Shown here: positions 27,671 to 36,847 of the stretch, piece after piece
Layout of the letters: every line of letters starts with the position of its first letter
Numbering within the stretch: position 1 is the first letter of the stretch
Source: Lachnospiraceae bacterium
Lineage (GTDB): Bacteria > Bacillota > Clostridia > Lachnospirales > Lachnospiraceae
Direction of reading: 5' to 3'
DNA: 64,000 bases
Assembly: GCA_910575605.1 (NCBI GenBank)
Contig: CAJTEW010000003.1
Location: 124,001 to 188,000, forward strand
The notes under the pieces: model-generated
What the model was told of the DNA's origin: nothing
What the model saw: only the letters and a program-made list of their open reading frames with translations
Database searches by the model: none
Made by a program: the position numbers and the translations under genes

Positions 27671-28427
27671 GGTTAAATATGGAAGATATTACAGAAGTGA
27701 AAGATATAGTTCAAATTATTTTACGGACAGATGAAATAGAGCGTGATGGTAGTCATGGTTCAAATATAAGTATTCCCATATATGATATTTCATCTGAAGA
27801 ATTTCTGGAGTTTGCGGAAAGTGCAATTGCATCTGAAACGAAAGAAGGAATGGTAAATACCATTTCGAATCTCAAGAGAGCACTAGATTGTGAAATGGAT
27901 ATGTTTTTTGAAAGCATAAATGTAAAAAGAATTTTTGATAAGAAAAATTTGAAGTTTGAAAAGAAGTCCCAATTTTTAGCTGACATAGGATTATTTCCTA
28001 TTCAGACTATAAATTAAACTTTATGAGAAATAAACTGGAACATGAATATAAGACTCCAGGAATATATGATTTACACACATATTATGAATTGGTATGGAGT
28101 GTTGTAAAAATATTGGATTTGTACCTCGAATTATTATTTACAAATGGTGAGATTAATTTAGAGCTTCATATTAGAAAAAATGTTTATTATTTTACTATGA
28201 AACATGATATAAAAGAGTGTACATTCATATTTGAAATAATAGATTGGACGAAAGGAAAAGAGAGGGAACAGAAAAGGCTAGATGTCACTTTAAAGAACCA
28301 AGAAGATACAGATGGTTTTGTAAAAGCATTTAATGTGTTTTTATTATCTATACAATACTTTGATTATGGAAATCTTAATTTATATAAGAAGAAAATGAAA
28401 AAATTGATAGAAACAGAAACGTTATAA
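27667..28427 (+). pseudogene. HEPN-like gene broken by a 4-base deletion
   Basis: Two abutting frames: 27667-28017 (116 residues) and 28023-28427 (134 residues). The second frame is open back to 28014 and continues the first if one AAAT unit is restored at 28011-28015. The joined protein has helices NLKRALDCEMDMFFESI and the motif MRNKLEHEYKTP, i.e. RxxxxH, the HEPN RNase signature, followed by YYELVWSVVKILDLYLELL. The family within HEPN is not clear to me. It overlaps the preceding gene by 4 bases (ATGA type). Confidence 0.5.
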
Positions 28428-28472
28428 AGGCTTGTGATTTAATAAGTTGTGTAGTCAAATAGGAGATATTAA

Positions 28473-29237
28473 ATGAATGAGAAATTTTATAATGAAATTA
28501 AAAATATTTTAAATATGGCAAGAAACAAAGTCTATAAAACGGCTAATTTCGCAATGGTTGAAGCTTATTGGAATATAGGCAAGTCAATTATTGAGGAGCA
28601 AGGTGGCAATGAAAAAGCAGAGTATGGTACAGGATTATTAAAAGAATTATCAAAACAAATGACACAGGATTTCGGTAAAGGTTTTACAGTGACAAATTTG
28701 AAATATATGAGGCAGTTTTATTTGATGTTTCCAAATGGTCACGCATTGCGTGACGAATTGAGTTGGACACATTATAGACTTTTAATAAAAGTAGAAAATG
28801 ATAATGCACGAGAATTTTATATGCAGGAAGCCGTAAAATCTCAATGGAGTACCAGACAGCTTGAGCGTCAAATAAATTCTTTCTTCTATGAAAGGTTATT
28901 ATCCAGTAAAAATAAAGAATTTGCCTTTAAACAGGCGGTAAATAACATGAGATGCTTTTTCAAAAATGGATATTTTGAATGTGAAAATGAATACAGAATT
29001 GCGTTAAGGATTCCAGAAGAATTACTGTTACGAAAGGAATGCCTCGGTGATATTGTAAAAAAAGGGCAATTTAAACGTGGTAATATATTGATTCCCTATG
29101 TAGATTACAAATTTAGGAAAAGTAGTGTAAAACGAATTGTCATTAATCCTTATATTAAAGACAAGAGTGATATATTTGAATTAGGAATCAAAGAATTATT
29201 GTGGATGAATCAGTTAGAGGGGAAGTACAGCAGTTAA
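28473..29237 (+). CDS. Chimeric DUF1016 N-terminal protein lacking the nuclease core
   Basis: 254 residues. The first 150 are a normal DUF1016 helical domain (MVEAYWNIGKSIIEEQGG, GLLKELSKQMTQDFGKGF, RQLERQINSFFYERLLSS). After residue about 150 the sequence departs: instead of the DxE/LK nuclease strand it reads AFKQAVNNMRCFFKNGYFE and RIVINPYIKDKSDIFELG, which I do not recognise. It looks like a recombinant of two genes. RBS AGGAG at about 28461. The following 29,238-29,453 holds nothing I can identify. Confidence 0.6.
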   Translation: MNEKFYNEIKNILNMARNKVYKTANFAMVEAYWNIGKSIIEEQGGNEKAEYGTGLLKELSKQMTQDFGKGFTVTNLKYMRQFYLMFPNGHALRDELSWTHYRLLIKVENDNAREFYMQEAVKSQWSTRQLERQINSFFYERLLSSKNKEFAFKQAVNNMRCFFKNGYFECENEYRIALRIPEELLLRKECLGDIVKKGQFKRGNILIPYVDYKFRKSSVKRIVINPYIKDKSDIFELGIKELLWMNQLEGKYSS

Positions 29238-29453
29238 AGATATCATGACAGTACATGAAGTTGTAATTCTTAATAAAAAGGAACTAGAGATACTTCATCA
29301 GCATTTTTATCGTGTTCTTATTTTAGTGAGACATGAAATATGAACTGTTTTCTGACGTCTTAAAAGAGAAAGTAAATGTTATTAAATCGTGATATGAAAT
29401 GAAATTTTGAGAAAATGTCAATAAATGGTTTGGAATGATAGGATGGTGAAAAA

Positions 29454-30473
29454 ATGAAGAGATCAGGAGGCAGATTACATACAGTAGAGAACGAAATCCT
29501 TATCTATCAAACTGAAGATGGGCAGACGAAAATAGATGTTAAATTTGAGGGTGAGACTGTGTGGCTTACGCAGGCACAATTATGTGAGCTTTACCAAACC
29601 AGTAAATCTAATGTCAGTGAGCATATCAAGCATATTTTCGAAGAGGAAGAATTGGATGAAGAATCAGTTGTTCGGAAATTCCGAACAACTGCGGCTGATG
29701 GAAAAAATTATAATACGATACACTATAATCTTGATATGATTATTTCGCTTGGGTATAGAGTAAAGTCTAAAATTGCTACGAATTTTCGTCGGTGGGCTAC
29801 TGAACGATTAAAAGAATATATGATAAAAGGCTTTGCGATGGATGATGAACGGCTGAAAAATCTGGGTGGTGGTAATTACTGGAAAGAGTTATTAGACCGT
29901 ATTCGGGATATCCGTTCATCTGAAAAAGTTATATACCGACAGGTACTTGATCTTTATGCAACAAGTGTTGATTATGATCCCAAGAGTAGTGAATCTATTG
30001 CATTTTTCAAAATGGTACAAAATAAATTACACTATGCAACACATGGATATACAGCAGCAGAAGTTATATACGAGCGTGCGGACGCCAGTCTGCCTTTTAT
30101 GGGATTGAAAAGTTTTTCGGGTTATTTTCCTGTGTTGAAGGATATAAGTATTGTAAAGAATTATCTTAATGATAAAGAATTGAAAATTTTTAATAATATT
30201 GTATCAGGATATTTTGATTTTGCGGAGATTCAGGCTATGCGTCACAATCCTATGTATATGGAAGATTATGTGGAGCACCTTGATAATGTTTTAAAAACTA
30301 CAGGAGAAAAGGGGGTGCAGAGAGTCGGAACGATTAGTCATACACAGGCAATCGAAAAAGCAATATAAGAGTATAGGAAATATCAGGCACAGAACTTGTC
30401 GCCAGTTGAAGAAGAGTATTTGGAAAGCATTAAAATTATTAACAGCAGAATAAAGAAAAAAGGTAAGAATTAA
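29454..30473 (+). pseudogene. RhuM-family protein with a premature stop
   Basis: The open frame runs 29454-30368 (304 residues) and then continues in the same frame to TAA 30471-30473, adding 34 codons that begin EYRKYQAQNLSPVEEEYLES, matching the usual RhuM end. An in-frame TAA at 30366-30368 is the only lesion. Domains: an N-terminal HTH-like region (WLTQAQLCELYQTSKSNVSE), then NLDMIISLGYRVKSKIATNF and FRRWATERLKEYMIKGF. RhuM proteins are frequent passengers of type I restriction islands; their function is poorly defined. The truncated protein may still fold. Confidence 0.7.
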
Positions 30474-30512
30474 GAGGACCGAAAGAATGGTTAATAAATA
30501 GTCTATAAATGA

Positions 30513-30974
30513 AAGGCGGAGTATGGGACAGGCCTATTGAAAGAATTATCAAAGCAAATGATTGAGGATTTTGGAAAAGGATTTAACGCGGAAAACATAA
30601 AAAATATGCAGCAGTTTTATTTAATGCAGGTCGCAGAGGAAATACAGATATTGGAGCCAACGAAGAAACCAGAAGATGTTATCCGTGACATATATGTGTT
30701 AGAATTTCTCGGACTGACATCTAATGATGATTTTTATGAAAGTGATTTAGAGTAAGCGTTAATTACACATTTACAGAAATTTTTTTAGAACTTGGCAAAG
30801 GTTTTTCATTTGTCGCAAGGCAGAAAAGAATAACGTTTGATAGACGTCATTTTTAGAATTGACCTTGTATTTTGTAATTACATCTTAAAATGTTTTGTTT
30901 TAATAGATTTGAAAGTTGGGGACTTAACACATCAGGACTTAGGGCAGATGCAGATGTATGTTCATTATTATGAT
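30513..30974 (+). pseudogene. Degenerate DUF1016 nuclease gene
   Basis: Fragments in more than one frame: 30537-30755 gives LLKELSKQMIEDFGKGF-like sequence joined to KKPEDVIRDIYVLEFLGL; after several stops the nuclease core is still readable near 30845-30970 as RIDLVFYNYILKCFVLIDLK and GQMQMYVHYYD. There is a large internal deletion plus frameshifts. It merges at its 3' end into the truncated HTH gene. Confidence 0.7.
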
Positions 30975-31168
30975 TGATAGAGAAAAACATGACGAATGCA
31001 CAGCTGCAGCAGGAGGCAGGTTTTTCCGCAAATATTATCACACGGTTGAAACGAGGAGGGTATATTTCCCTTGAAAGTGTGGAAAGTATCTGCCGTGTTA
31101 TGAATTGTGGCGTGGACGATATTCTGGAGTTTATACCGGAAGATAACGGAGGAAAAGAGAATGGTTGA
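30974..31168 (+). CDS. XRE-type HTH regulator of the restriction locus, N-terminally truncated
   Basis: 64 residues: MTNAQLQQEAGFSANIITRL is the helix-turn-helix, followed by SLESVESICRVMNCGVDDIL. Small regulators of this Cro/C1 type (about 70 residues) usually precede hsdM in Firmicute type I loci. The expected first residues are replaced by the tail of the DUF1016 pseudogene, and the only in-frame start is TTG 30974. Its stop overlaps the hsdM start, so the regulator-hsdM coupling is kept. Confidence 0.65.
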   Translation: MIEKNMTNAQLQQEAGFSANIITRLKRGGYISLESVESICRVMNCGVDDILEFIPEDNGGKENG

Positions 31169-31597
31169 TACTAAAAAGGAACAGGAGCGTGACGAACTGC
31201 ATCGTGCTATCTGGGCAATTGCAGACGAATTGAGAGGAGCAGTTGATGGATGGGACTTTAAGAATTATGTTCTTGGAACGATGTTCTATCGATATATTTC
31301 TGAGAATTTGTGTAATTATATAAACAGCGGTGAGGCAGATGCAGGGAACTCTGATTTTGACTTTGCAAAAATGTCGGACGAGGATGCGGAAGAAGCTCGT
31401 GACGGACTGGTAGAGGAAAAAGGTTTTTTCATTTTGCCGAGCGAATTATTCTGCAATGTTCGTGTCAATGCCGCGAATGATGAAAACTTAAATGAAACGT
31501 TGGAGCGAGTGTTCCGCCATATTGAAGAATCTGCGAAAGGCAGCGATGCAGAGAGCGATTTTGCCGGACTGTTCGATGTGTTCTGGTATACTAAAGT
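31161..31597 (+). pseudogene. hsdM: hsdM 5' fragment (type I DNA methyltransferase)
   Basis: Starts at ATG 31161 behind GGAGGAAA. It encodes the N-terminal helical domain of HsdM: ELHRAIWAIADELRGAVDGW, FKNYVLGTMFYRYISENL, and ends near SDFAGLFDVFW where the IS3-type element begins. The catalytic domain is elsewhere (32821-33073 and 50542-51417). A functional HsdM cannot be made from the locus as it stands. Confidence 0.85.
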
Positions 31598-31654
31598 TGT
31601 AACACTTGGTTCGGATAAGATATAATAAAAACGAACAAAGGAGGAACCAGTAGC

Positions 31655-31942
31655 ATGGCCAAAGTCTACAACGAAGAATTTAAAAAGCAATTAGTAAAAG
31701 AGTACATCCAGGGTAAAAGTTATCCTACTCTTGAAAAAGAGTATGGTGTTGCCAAGTCAACCCTTTCCGGATGGGTAAAAAAGTATAGCGAAGAATGCCT
31801 GATATCACAACCACATACTACAAATTCCACTTCCTTTTCTCCAAAAGAAATCCAGCAACTTCACAAAAGAATTGCAGAACTGGAAAAGGAGAACCTTTTC
31901 CTAAAAAAAGCCGCGGCATTCTTTGCAAGGGAAGCAGATTAG
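31655..31942 (+). CDS. IS3/IS150-type OrfA (HTH transposase subunit)
   Basis: 95 residues. The helix-turn-helix is NEEFKKQLVKEYIQGKSYPT and EKEYGVAKSTLSGWVKKY, followed by a leucine-zipper-like helix (QLHKRIAELEKENLFLKKAA). RBS AAAGGAGG lies upstream. The frame passes over CTAAAAAAAG at 31901-31910; a -1 slip there gives the OrfAB fusion transposase. Confidence 0.85.
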   Translation: MAKVYNEEFKKQLVKEYIQGKSYPTLEKEYGVAKSTLSGWVKKYSEECLISQPHTTNSTSFSPKEIQQLHKRIAELEKENLFLKKAAAFFAREAD

Positions 31943-32799
31943 TGGTGTATCGCTTCATCGAGCAATATAAAACTATTTTGGGGCTGCGCTGGCTTCTTAG
32001 AAAGTTCCAAATTTCTCCCAATGCTTACTATAATTATTTGAAACAGCGCAAAGCTGCATACCAGGAACAAAAAAATAAAATCAAAGAGGAAATTAAATAT
32101 ATTTATTATAATAACCATCGCCTGCCAGGCCATAGGGCCATGAGAATCTTTTTAATGCGTAGAGGGATTCGTTTAAGCAAAACAACTGTTCACAAATATA
32201 TGAATAAAGATTTATGCTTACATGCTATTGTCATGCGTAAAAAGCCCAGGTATGTAAGGGGAGCAAAAAATAAAATCTTTGCCAACCTTCTAAAGCAGGA
32301 TTTTAAAGGAGAGGCCAAAAACAAGATATGGTGTACGGATTTTACCTATATCCGACTGGCAACTGGAAGAATGAGATATAACTGTAGTATATTAGACTTA
32401 TATGACCGCTCTATAGTTGCAAGTGTAAACGGAACATATATCAATACAGAATTGGCAAAAAAGGCACTGGAGAAGGCGCTAAAGTCAGAGAAGCCGCAGG
32501 AGGGAGTGATTCTACACAGTGACCAGGGTTGTCAGTTTACATCGTGGGAATTTGTATCCTACTGCAAAGAAAAAAAGGTAATACAAAGTATGAGTAAGGC
32601 GGGATGCCCCTATGATAATGCACCAATGGAAAGATTTTATAACACATTAAAAAATGAGCTAATTTATCCGAACAATTTTTATACGGAATCGGCATTAGAT
32701 GAAGCGTTAAGCAGATATGTATTTGTATGGTACAACCATATCCGCCCTCATTCATATAATGGAGGACAGACTCCGTTTGAAGCACGAACTGCAAGGTAA
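31905..32799 (+). CDS. IS3/IS150-type OrfB (DDE integrase domain)
   Basis: The open frame reaches back to 31795, but the biologically meaningful part is joined to OrfA by -1 frameshifting at about 31903-31910. It has an HTH_21-like region (YYNNHRLPGHRAMRIFLMRR) and a DDE catalytic core: WCTDFTYIRL, VILHSDQGCQFTS and NAPMERFYNTLKNELIY, with all three acids present. It ends QTPFEARTAR, as is common in the family. The element appears competent. Confidence 0.88.
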
Positions 32800-32820
32800 T
32801 TTTTCGAACTGAGTGTTACA

Positions 32821-33073
32821 AAAATGCTTGACCACTACAGTTGCCAAGCGTAATGAGAAACTGGTTAAACTGTTAAATGGTGTGGGTGAAATGAACCTTG
32901 GAAATGTGAAAGACCACTCCATTGATGCTTTTGGTGATGCATATGAGTACCTTATGACCATGTATGCGTCCAATGCCGGAAAGTCAGGTGGAGAATTTTT
33001 CACTCCGGCAGACGTGTCAGAATTACTTACAAGACTTGGAACTGTGGGAAAAACAGAGATTAATAAAGTTTAC
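32821..33073 (+). pseudogene. hsdM: hsdM middle fragment
   Basis: It continues hsdM after the IS: TVAKRNEKLVKLLNGVGEM, DHSIDAFGDAYEYLMTMY and GGEFFTPADVSELLTRLGTV, ending GKTEINKVY. The next residues of HsdM should be DPACGSG (SAM motif I), which instead is found at 50542. The fragment stops where the 17.5-kb insert begins. Confidence 0.88.
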
Positions 33074-33079
33074 GAAATT

Positions 33080-33100
33080 AAGACTCCGTATTTGATACAA
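33080..33100 (+). repeat. Left 21-bp terminal inverted repeat of the insert
   Basis: Matches the reverse complement of 50517-50537 at 17 of 21 positions, including the terminal AAGAC and the inner TTTGATACAA. It lies 7 bases inside the hsdM break. Confidence 0.6.
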
Positions 33101-33151
33101 TTTAACGATTGCCCGCTCAGGGGTGTCGCTTAGGCTTTAGGGGTGTCGGTT
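33101..33151 (+). repeat. Left copy of the TTTAACGATTGC / GGTGTCGCTT repeats
   Basis: TTTAACGATTGC (33101-33112), GGTGTCGCTT (33122-33131) and a variant GGTGTCGGTT (33142-33151). The first two recur in the same order at 50366-50394 near the right end. They may be subterminal transposase-binding sites of a lost element (an IS66-like end is one possibility, not verified). Confidence 0.5.
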
Positions 33152-33190
33152 TTGCAGACCGGCTTATTTTATACATGGAGGATACAAAAA

Positions 33191-33373
33191 ATGCCGACCA
33201 TCACGAAAAAGCAGATGGAAGAATTTGAGCACCTGCGCCGAGATCGGGATAATGGTCGTGTGCTAACGCCAGAAGGATTGAGATTTATCTGTGAAGCAAA
33301 CGAATATGATCCAGAAAAGATAGGGAAGCACATCCTTGAGGTGTTGCCAAAGGTGCTCCAGAAAGAAAAATAA
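33191..33373 (+). CDS. 60-residue protein of unknown function at the insert's left end
   Basis: ATG 33191 follows GGAGG at 33176-33180. The product (MPTITKKQMEEFEHLRRDRD at the start, then TPEGLRFICEANEYDPEKIG) is helical and charged, without cysteines or membrane segment. I do not recognise the family with certainty; its position next to subterminal repeats suggests a transposon accessory protein. It is followed by the MerR promoter. Confidence 0.55.
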   Translation: MPTITKKQMEEFEHLRRDRDNGRVLTPEGLRFICEANEYDPEKIGKHILEVLPKVLQKEK

Positions 33374-33392
33374 TAAAATTTAAAAATAGGGC

Positions 33393-33424
33393 TTGACGGG
33401 GACAAAGTCCCCACTTGCTAAGAT
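33393..33424 (+). promoter_or_regulatory. MerR-type promoter with dyad in a 20-bp spacer
   Basis: TTGACG (33393-33398) and TAAGAT (33419-33424) are 20 bases apart, too long for normal RNA polymerase use. The spacer contains the perfect dyad GGGGAC-AAA-GTCCCC (33398-33412). This is the architecture of MerR-regulated promoters, and the gene 25 bases downstream encodes a MerR-type protein. Confidence 0.65.
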
Positions 33425-33448
33425 GTGTCCAGAAAGGAGGTCATCGCT

Positions 33449-34138
33449 ATGAGACCAAAAGAAGTTCAACAGAAACTTGGCATTGACGCTGACCGGATTA
33501 AACTGTTCAAGCGGGAAGGCGTCTTTGCTCCAGAAAACCCTCCTTCTGGGAATCACGGTACAAATTACACGGAGGCGGATCTTGAGAATCTCCGTTTCCT
33601 CGTAGTACTGACAAAATCGGGCCTGACCTGCAGTGACATCCGGAAAATGCAGGAGGGTGAGTGTTCGCTCGAAGAAGCAATCATATCGCGCAGAAAATAC
33701 ATCGAAGATGATATTGCTAAAAAGCGGAATTCATTGTCTCTTCTGTCCGAATTGTTGGATGGGAAAGTAGAATTCGAGTCATTTGACACGAAACACTACT
33801 GGGAGGTCATCACTCGGCGAGAGGCAGAGGGTGAAGAATTCATTGATGTTGAGGATATGTATGGCTACCGTCCTGTATCGCTTATCCGAGAAATTCAGTG
33901 CCCACACTGTGGTGAGGTGCTGGAAATCGACTTAGAGGATTTCCAGTATGATCAGAGCAGCTATGAGAAAGAAAACGGAATGGGGCCGGATATCGTGTAC
34001 AGTTTTGATAGTGAAGATAATCTTGACTGCCCGTCCTGTGGGAAGAGATATCAGGTTTCCGGATGGATCAGGGAATATCCTGTCGGAGCGTATGATTCGG
34101 AACACATCGATGTAGAAAAGCTGCCGGATGACGATTGA
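33449..34138 (+). CDS. MerR-family regulator with C-terminal zinc-ribbon domain
   Basis: 229 residues. The N-terminal winged helix (MRPKEVQQKLGIDADRIKLF, YTEADLENLRFLVVLTKSGL, CSDIRKMQEGE) is MerR-like, followed by a coiled coil. The C-terminal part has two CxxC pairs, CPHCGE and CPSCGK, about 40 residues apart, forming one zinc ribbon rather than a typical effector pocket. RBS AAAGGAGG fixes ATG 33449. Probably autoregulates via the long-spacer promoter just upstream. It could govern the cargo genes downstream. Confidence 0.75.
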   Translation: MRPKEVQQKLGIDADRIKLFKREGVFAPENPPSGNHGTNYTEADLENLRFLVVLTKSGLTCSDIRKMQEGECSLEEAIISRRKYIEDDIAKKRNSLSLLSELLDGKVEFESFDTKHYWEVITRREAEGEEFIDVEDMYGYRPVSLIREIQCPHCGEVLEIDLEDFQYDQSSYEKENGMGPDIVYSFDSEDNLDCPSCGKRYQVSGWIREYPVGAYDSEHIDVEKLPDDD

Positions 34139-34195
34139 GAGCGTTCGTAGATATTACATGGTCTGTAAGAGAAAACGATGAAGGGAGGTACGATC

Positions 34196-34861
34196 ATGGC
34201 TATCGTTCAAGAGGCGTTTGATATTCCCGCTGACATCATGACAAAGCTCCTCACTGGAGAATACCGGAGGATAGGCGGGGTGGTAAGATATGCAATCGGG
34301 CCAAATAAAGGACAAATTGTAAAACACTTAGATCCAGTTGATCTGAAAGTAGCGGAACAGGCACAGGGCATTGGAGCAAAAGCACTTCAGTTCGCAAAGA
34401 ACAATAAAAAAGGACTTATCATTGGAGGTGCTATTGCTGGTGCAGCAGCAGCAGGCGGATTTATCTACTACAAGGTAAAAACTCATGAGCCAGCTGTTGT
34501 TGTAAAATTCAGGACAGCTCTTCGGGCTTATATTGCAGAGATTCGGAAGGGTAATCTAGAACTGGAAACCATTAACGCTTTAATGTCTGCATTGGATGAC
34601 TTGAAAGAACATAAAGATTATGAGAAATTCAAGATTACATTATCTACTGAAGATCTGGACACTCTCGTAAACCGGATCTATGATTATACTGTCCGTCTGG
34701 CAGAAAACAATAAAGTGCAGTTGACAGAATCAGAACGCAGTCAGACAGATAATTCCATTTTAAACCTTCAGAACCATCTAAAAACGCAGAAGCGAATATT
34801 TGATTATTATCAAGCTTGGGGTTCTTCCGCAATTATCCGTATTCACCACTTGACAATATAA
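34196..34861 (+). pseudogene. Single-pass membrane protein gene cut by the ISL3 element
   Basis: ATG 34196 follows AAGGGAGG. About 200 native residues: a soluble start (MAIVQEAFDIPADIMTKLLT), a glycine/alanine-rich membrane helix (GLIIGGAIAGAAAAGGFIYY, about residues 79-98) and a helical rest. The last 21 codons (from about 34800) are IS sequence, so the true C terminus is lost. Function unknown. I could not find its 3' part beyond the IS. Confidence 0.6.
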
Positions 34862-36602
34862 GCTTTGCGGTTAATAACTCCTTGCCACAACGGCCATACA
34901 TGGTACGTTTTATCATTTTCAATTTGCTGTTTGTGCCCTCAACAAAACCATTACTGTAGTCATATGCTACAGCGTTTTCAACTGCATCTATGTCTCTTTT
35001 TATTCCTTCCGCAAAACTCTTTATTGTTCTAATCTTACTTTTGCAATATTTCTCTATAAACAGGTAAAGCAGAGGAACATTTCGTTTTCTAAAAATAGTT
35101 TGAAATTCTTTGATACAGCACTGGAGTTCCCAAACCTTCGGATAACGGCTATAAATAAAGTTCTTATGTGCTGTTGTTAATTCTGCATTCATCCACATAT
35201 GTCGAAATACCCCTTCACGTGTGATATAATCTTTTTCTTTTCCGATACTGCCTGTTCTGTATTTCAACCCTTCTGTCATTGTTCGGGCATATGGCTGCGG
35301 TTCGAAGTATTTGCTTTTGTTGTATTCTATTTTACATAAATATTGAAAAGCATTACTTGTCGAACCGGTATATCCTTTTCTGTATATCGCTTTTACCGTT
35401 TTACTTTTACTCCATCCAGTATTCAGGCATTGAACAATAAAATCGTAATAAGGATCTAATTTACTCTGCTGGATTCCGTACATACTTAATTCTTTTGAAG
35501 CTCCTTCACGATATTTCGCAATCGTATTTCGCCCCACTCCCATTCGTTTCGCTATTTCGCGATAACTACAGCCTTCTGTTAAAAATTTCTGTATCTGACA
35601 GAGCATTTTATACCGTTTTTCCGAAAAAGCAGGCGGGTTATCCACATCAGATTCGATTTTTTTTACACGGCTCTTCTACAGCTGTAGACTGTCCAACATG
35701 AGGAATACTTACCGTTGCAGGAAGTTCATGATTCAACGCTTTCTTAATTGCCTCCAATAAGTTTTGATGTAAATGAAATCGATCTGCTACTTGCATAGCA
35801 TCCGGCAATTCTTCTGATATTACTTTTGCATATGCACTTGCCCGGTCACGGGTAACAACTTTAATGTTTTTATGATTCCTAAGCCAATCCCTCAGTGCAG
35901 CAGCGTTTCTTCCATCCAGTAACGTAATTGGTTCGTGTGTTTTTTCGTTTACAATAATGGTCCCGTATGCATATCGTTTCTTATATGCAAAATCATCCAC
36001 ACCGATTACATCACCAACTTCTGGCACAGGAAGAGATTCATACCTTTTTAAGAGTAACCTTATCACAGTATCTCCGCTAATTTTAATTCCAAGTGCCTTA
36101 CAAATACGTGCACAGCCTTCACAGCTGGTTTCCAAAGCTAACGTGCAGATAAAATCAGCACATCTTTCTGTCATGCGGCTATAATTATTAAGAAATCCAT
36201 CAAAGGTTTCAGCAATGGTCATCACATCACATTCATTGTTCATGCACTTATACTCATGAGAACAAATTTCAAGCTGGACTCTTTTTCCTAAAATAGGAAG
36301 GTCTTGTACTTTACGCATATAGGTTCCATGATATTTATCTGTGATACAGCCGCATTTCGGACACTTGCGCTTCTTGGATATTGATTTCATTCGTATTAAA
36401 ATCTGTTCCTTATCCTGTTGTATCTTTGTTATCTTTAATTCCGTTTCCGGATAAAAACTATCTATACATAACGTACTATGCGAACCTGGCATTTGACAGC
36501 CTCCTCATCTCGTTTGATATGTTAAGTATACTACATATTTGATAATATAGGAAGCTACAAAACGGATAATTACGGAAGAACCCCAAGCTTGATAATAATC
36601 AA
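34800..36602 (-). mobile_element. ISL3-family insertion sequence
   Basis: The ends 34800-34840 and 36562-36602 are inverted copies differing at a single position (C/T) in 41 bases, containing GGGGTTCTTCCG as in ISL3 elements. The enclosed minus-strand transposase is of ISL3 type. About 1.8 kb. An 8-bp target duplication is not evident at these edges, which may mean that the outer part of the match is not all IS. Confidence 0.8.
34833..36492 (-). pseudogene. ISL3 transposase, frameshifted in an A8 run
   Basis: Two minus-strand frames, 36492-35647 (281 residues) and 35645-34833 (270), make one full-length ISL3 transposase when joined. The first has the zinc finger (CPKCGC...C...C) and the first catalytic region (DVIGVDDFAYKKRYAYGTI); the second has the inserted HTH (YREIAKRMGVGRNTIAKYRE) and the end region FVEGTNSKLKMIKRTMYGRC. 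The break is in a run of eight A; seven A would restore the frame. It is either inactive or rescued by slippage. Confidence 0.82.
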
Positions 36603-36607
36603 TTACC

Positions 36608-36748
36608 GATAGGTTCAACTTAGGATAAAGAAATAGGTGCTGTGTGAGGAGATGCATCAGATTCACACAGTACCGTGTTGAACTGATAGGTTCAACTACA
36701 TTATAATCACGTCTCATACTACTGTCAATGATAAAATGAACCTATCAG
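36608..36748. promoter_or_regulatory. Operator-like repeats upstream of the XRE gene
   Basis: GATAGGTTCAACT occurs twice in direct orientation (36608-36620, 36685-36697), and CTGATAGGTTCA (36683-36694) has a perfect inverted partner TGAACCTATCAG (36737-36748). The second copy sits in its own dyad GTTGAAC-6-GTTCAAC (36677-36696). All lie between the IS and the promoter of the XRE/ImmA operon, so repressor binding sites are the likely role. Confidence 0.6.
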
Positions 36749-36769
36749 AAAATATTTTCATAATTAGTG

Positions 36770-36798
36770 TTGCCAAAAGGTGCAACTACTGATATAAT
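36770..36798 (+). promoter_or_regulatory. Strong sigma-A promoter of the XRE-ImmA operon
   Basis: TTGCCA (36770-36775), 17-base spacer and consensus TATAAT (36793-36798). It lies 22 bases after the last operator-like repeat. It rules out start codons upstream of about 36803. Confidence 0.8.
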
Positions 36799-36847
36799 AG
36801 TCATGACGATAACCGAAGCTGTCGAATTTCAGAGCGAGGTGGAAGGA

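Larger units (their letters stand above)
31598..32820 (+). mobile_element. IS3-family (IS150-like) insertion sequence in hsdM
   Basis: A 1,223-bp element bounded by inverted ends TGTAACACTTGGTTCG (31598) and its near-complement ending GTGTTACA (32820); ends starting TG are typical of the family. It contains overlapping orfA and orfB with a slippery A7G run, both intact. No clear 3-4-bp target duplication is visible at the presumed edges. It lies in the forward direction within hsdM. Confidence 0.85.

Noticed and set aside
31794-31904. OrfB of the IS starting at 31795 as an independent protein
   Set aside because: The first part of that frame overlaps orfA out of frame; family knowledge places the join at the A7G slip site.
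31598-32820. A target-site duplication for the IS3-type element
   Set aside because: The bases next to the presumed ends (AGT on the left, AAA on the right) do not match, and native hsdM sequence at the junction is not certain enough to move the edges.
34790-36612. An 8-bp target duplication for the ISL3 element
   Set aside because: Flanking octamers at several candidate edges differ; the 41-bp end match extends further than expected, so the true edge is unclear.
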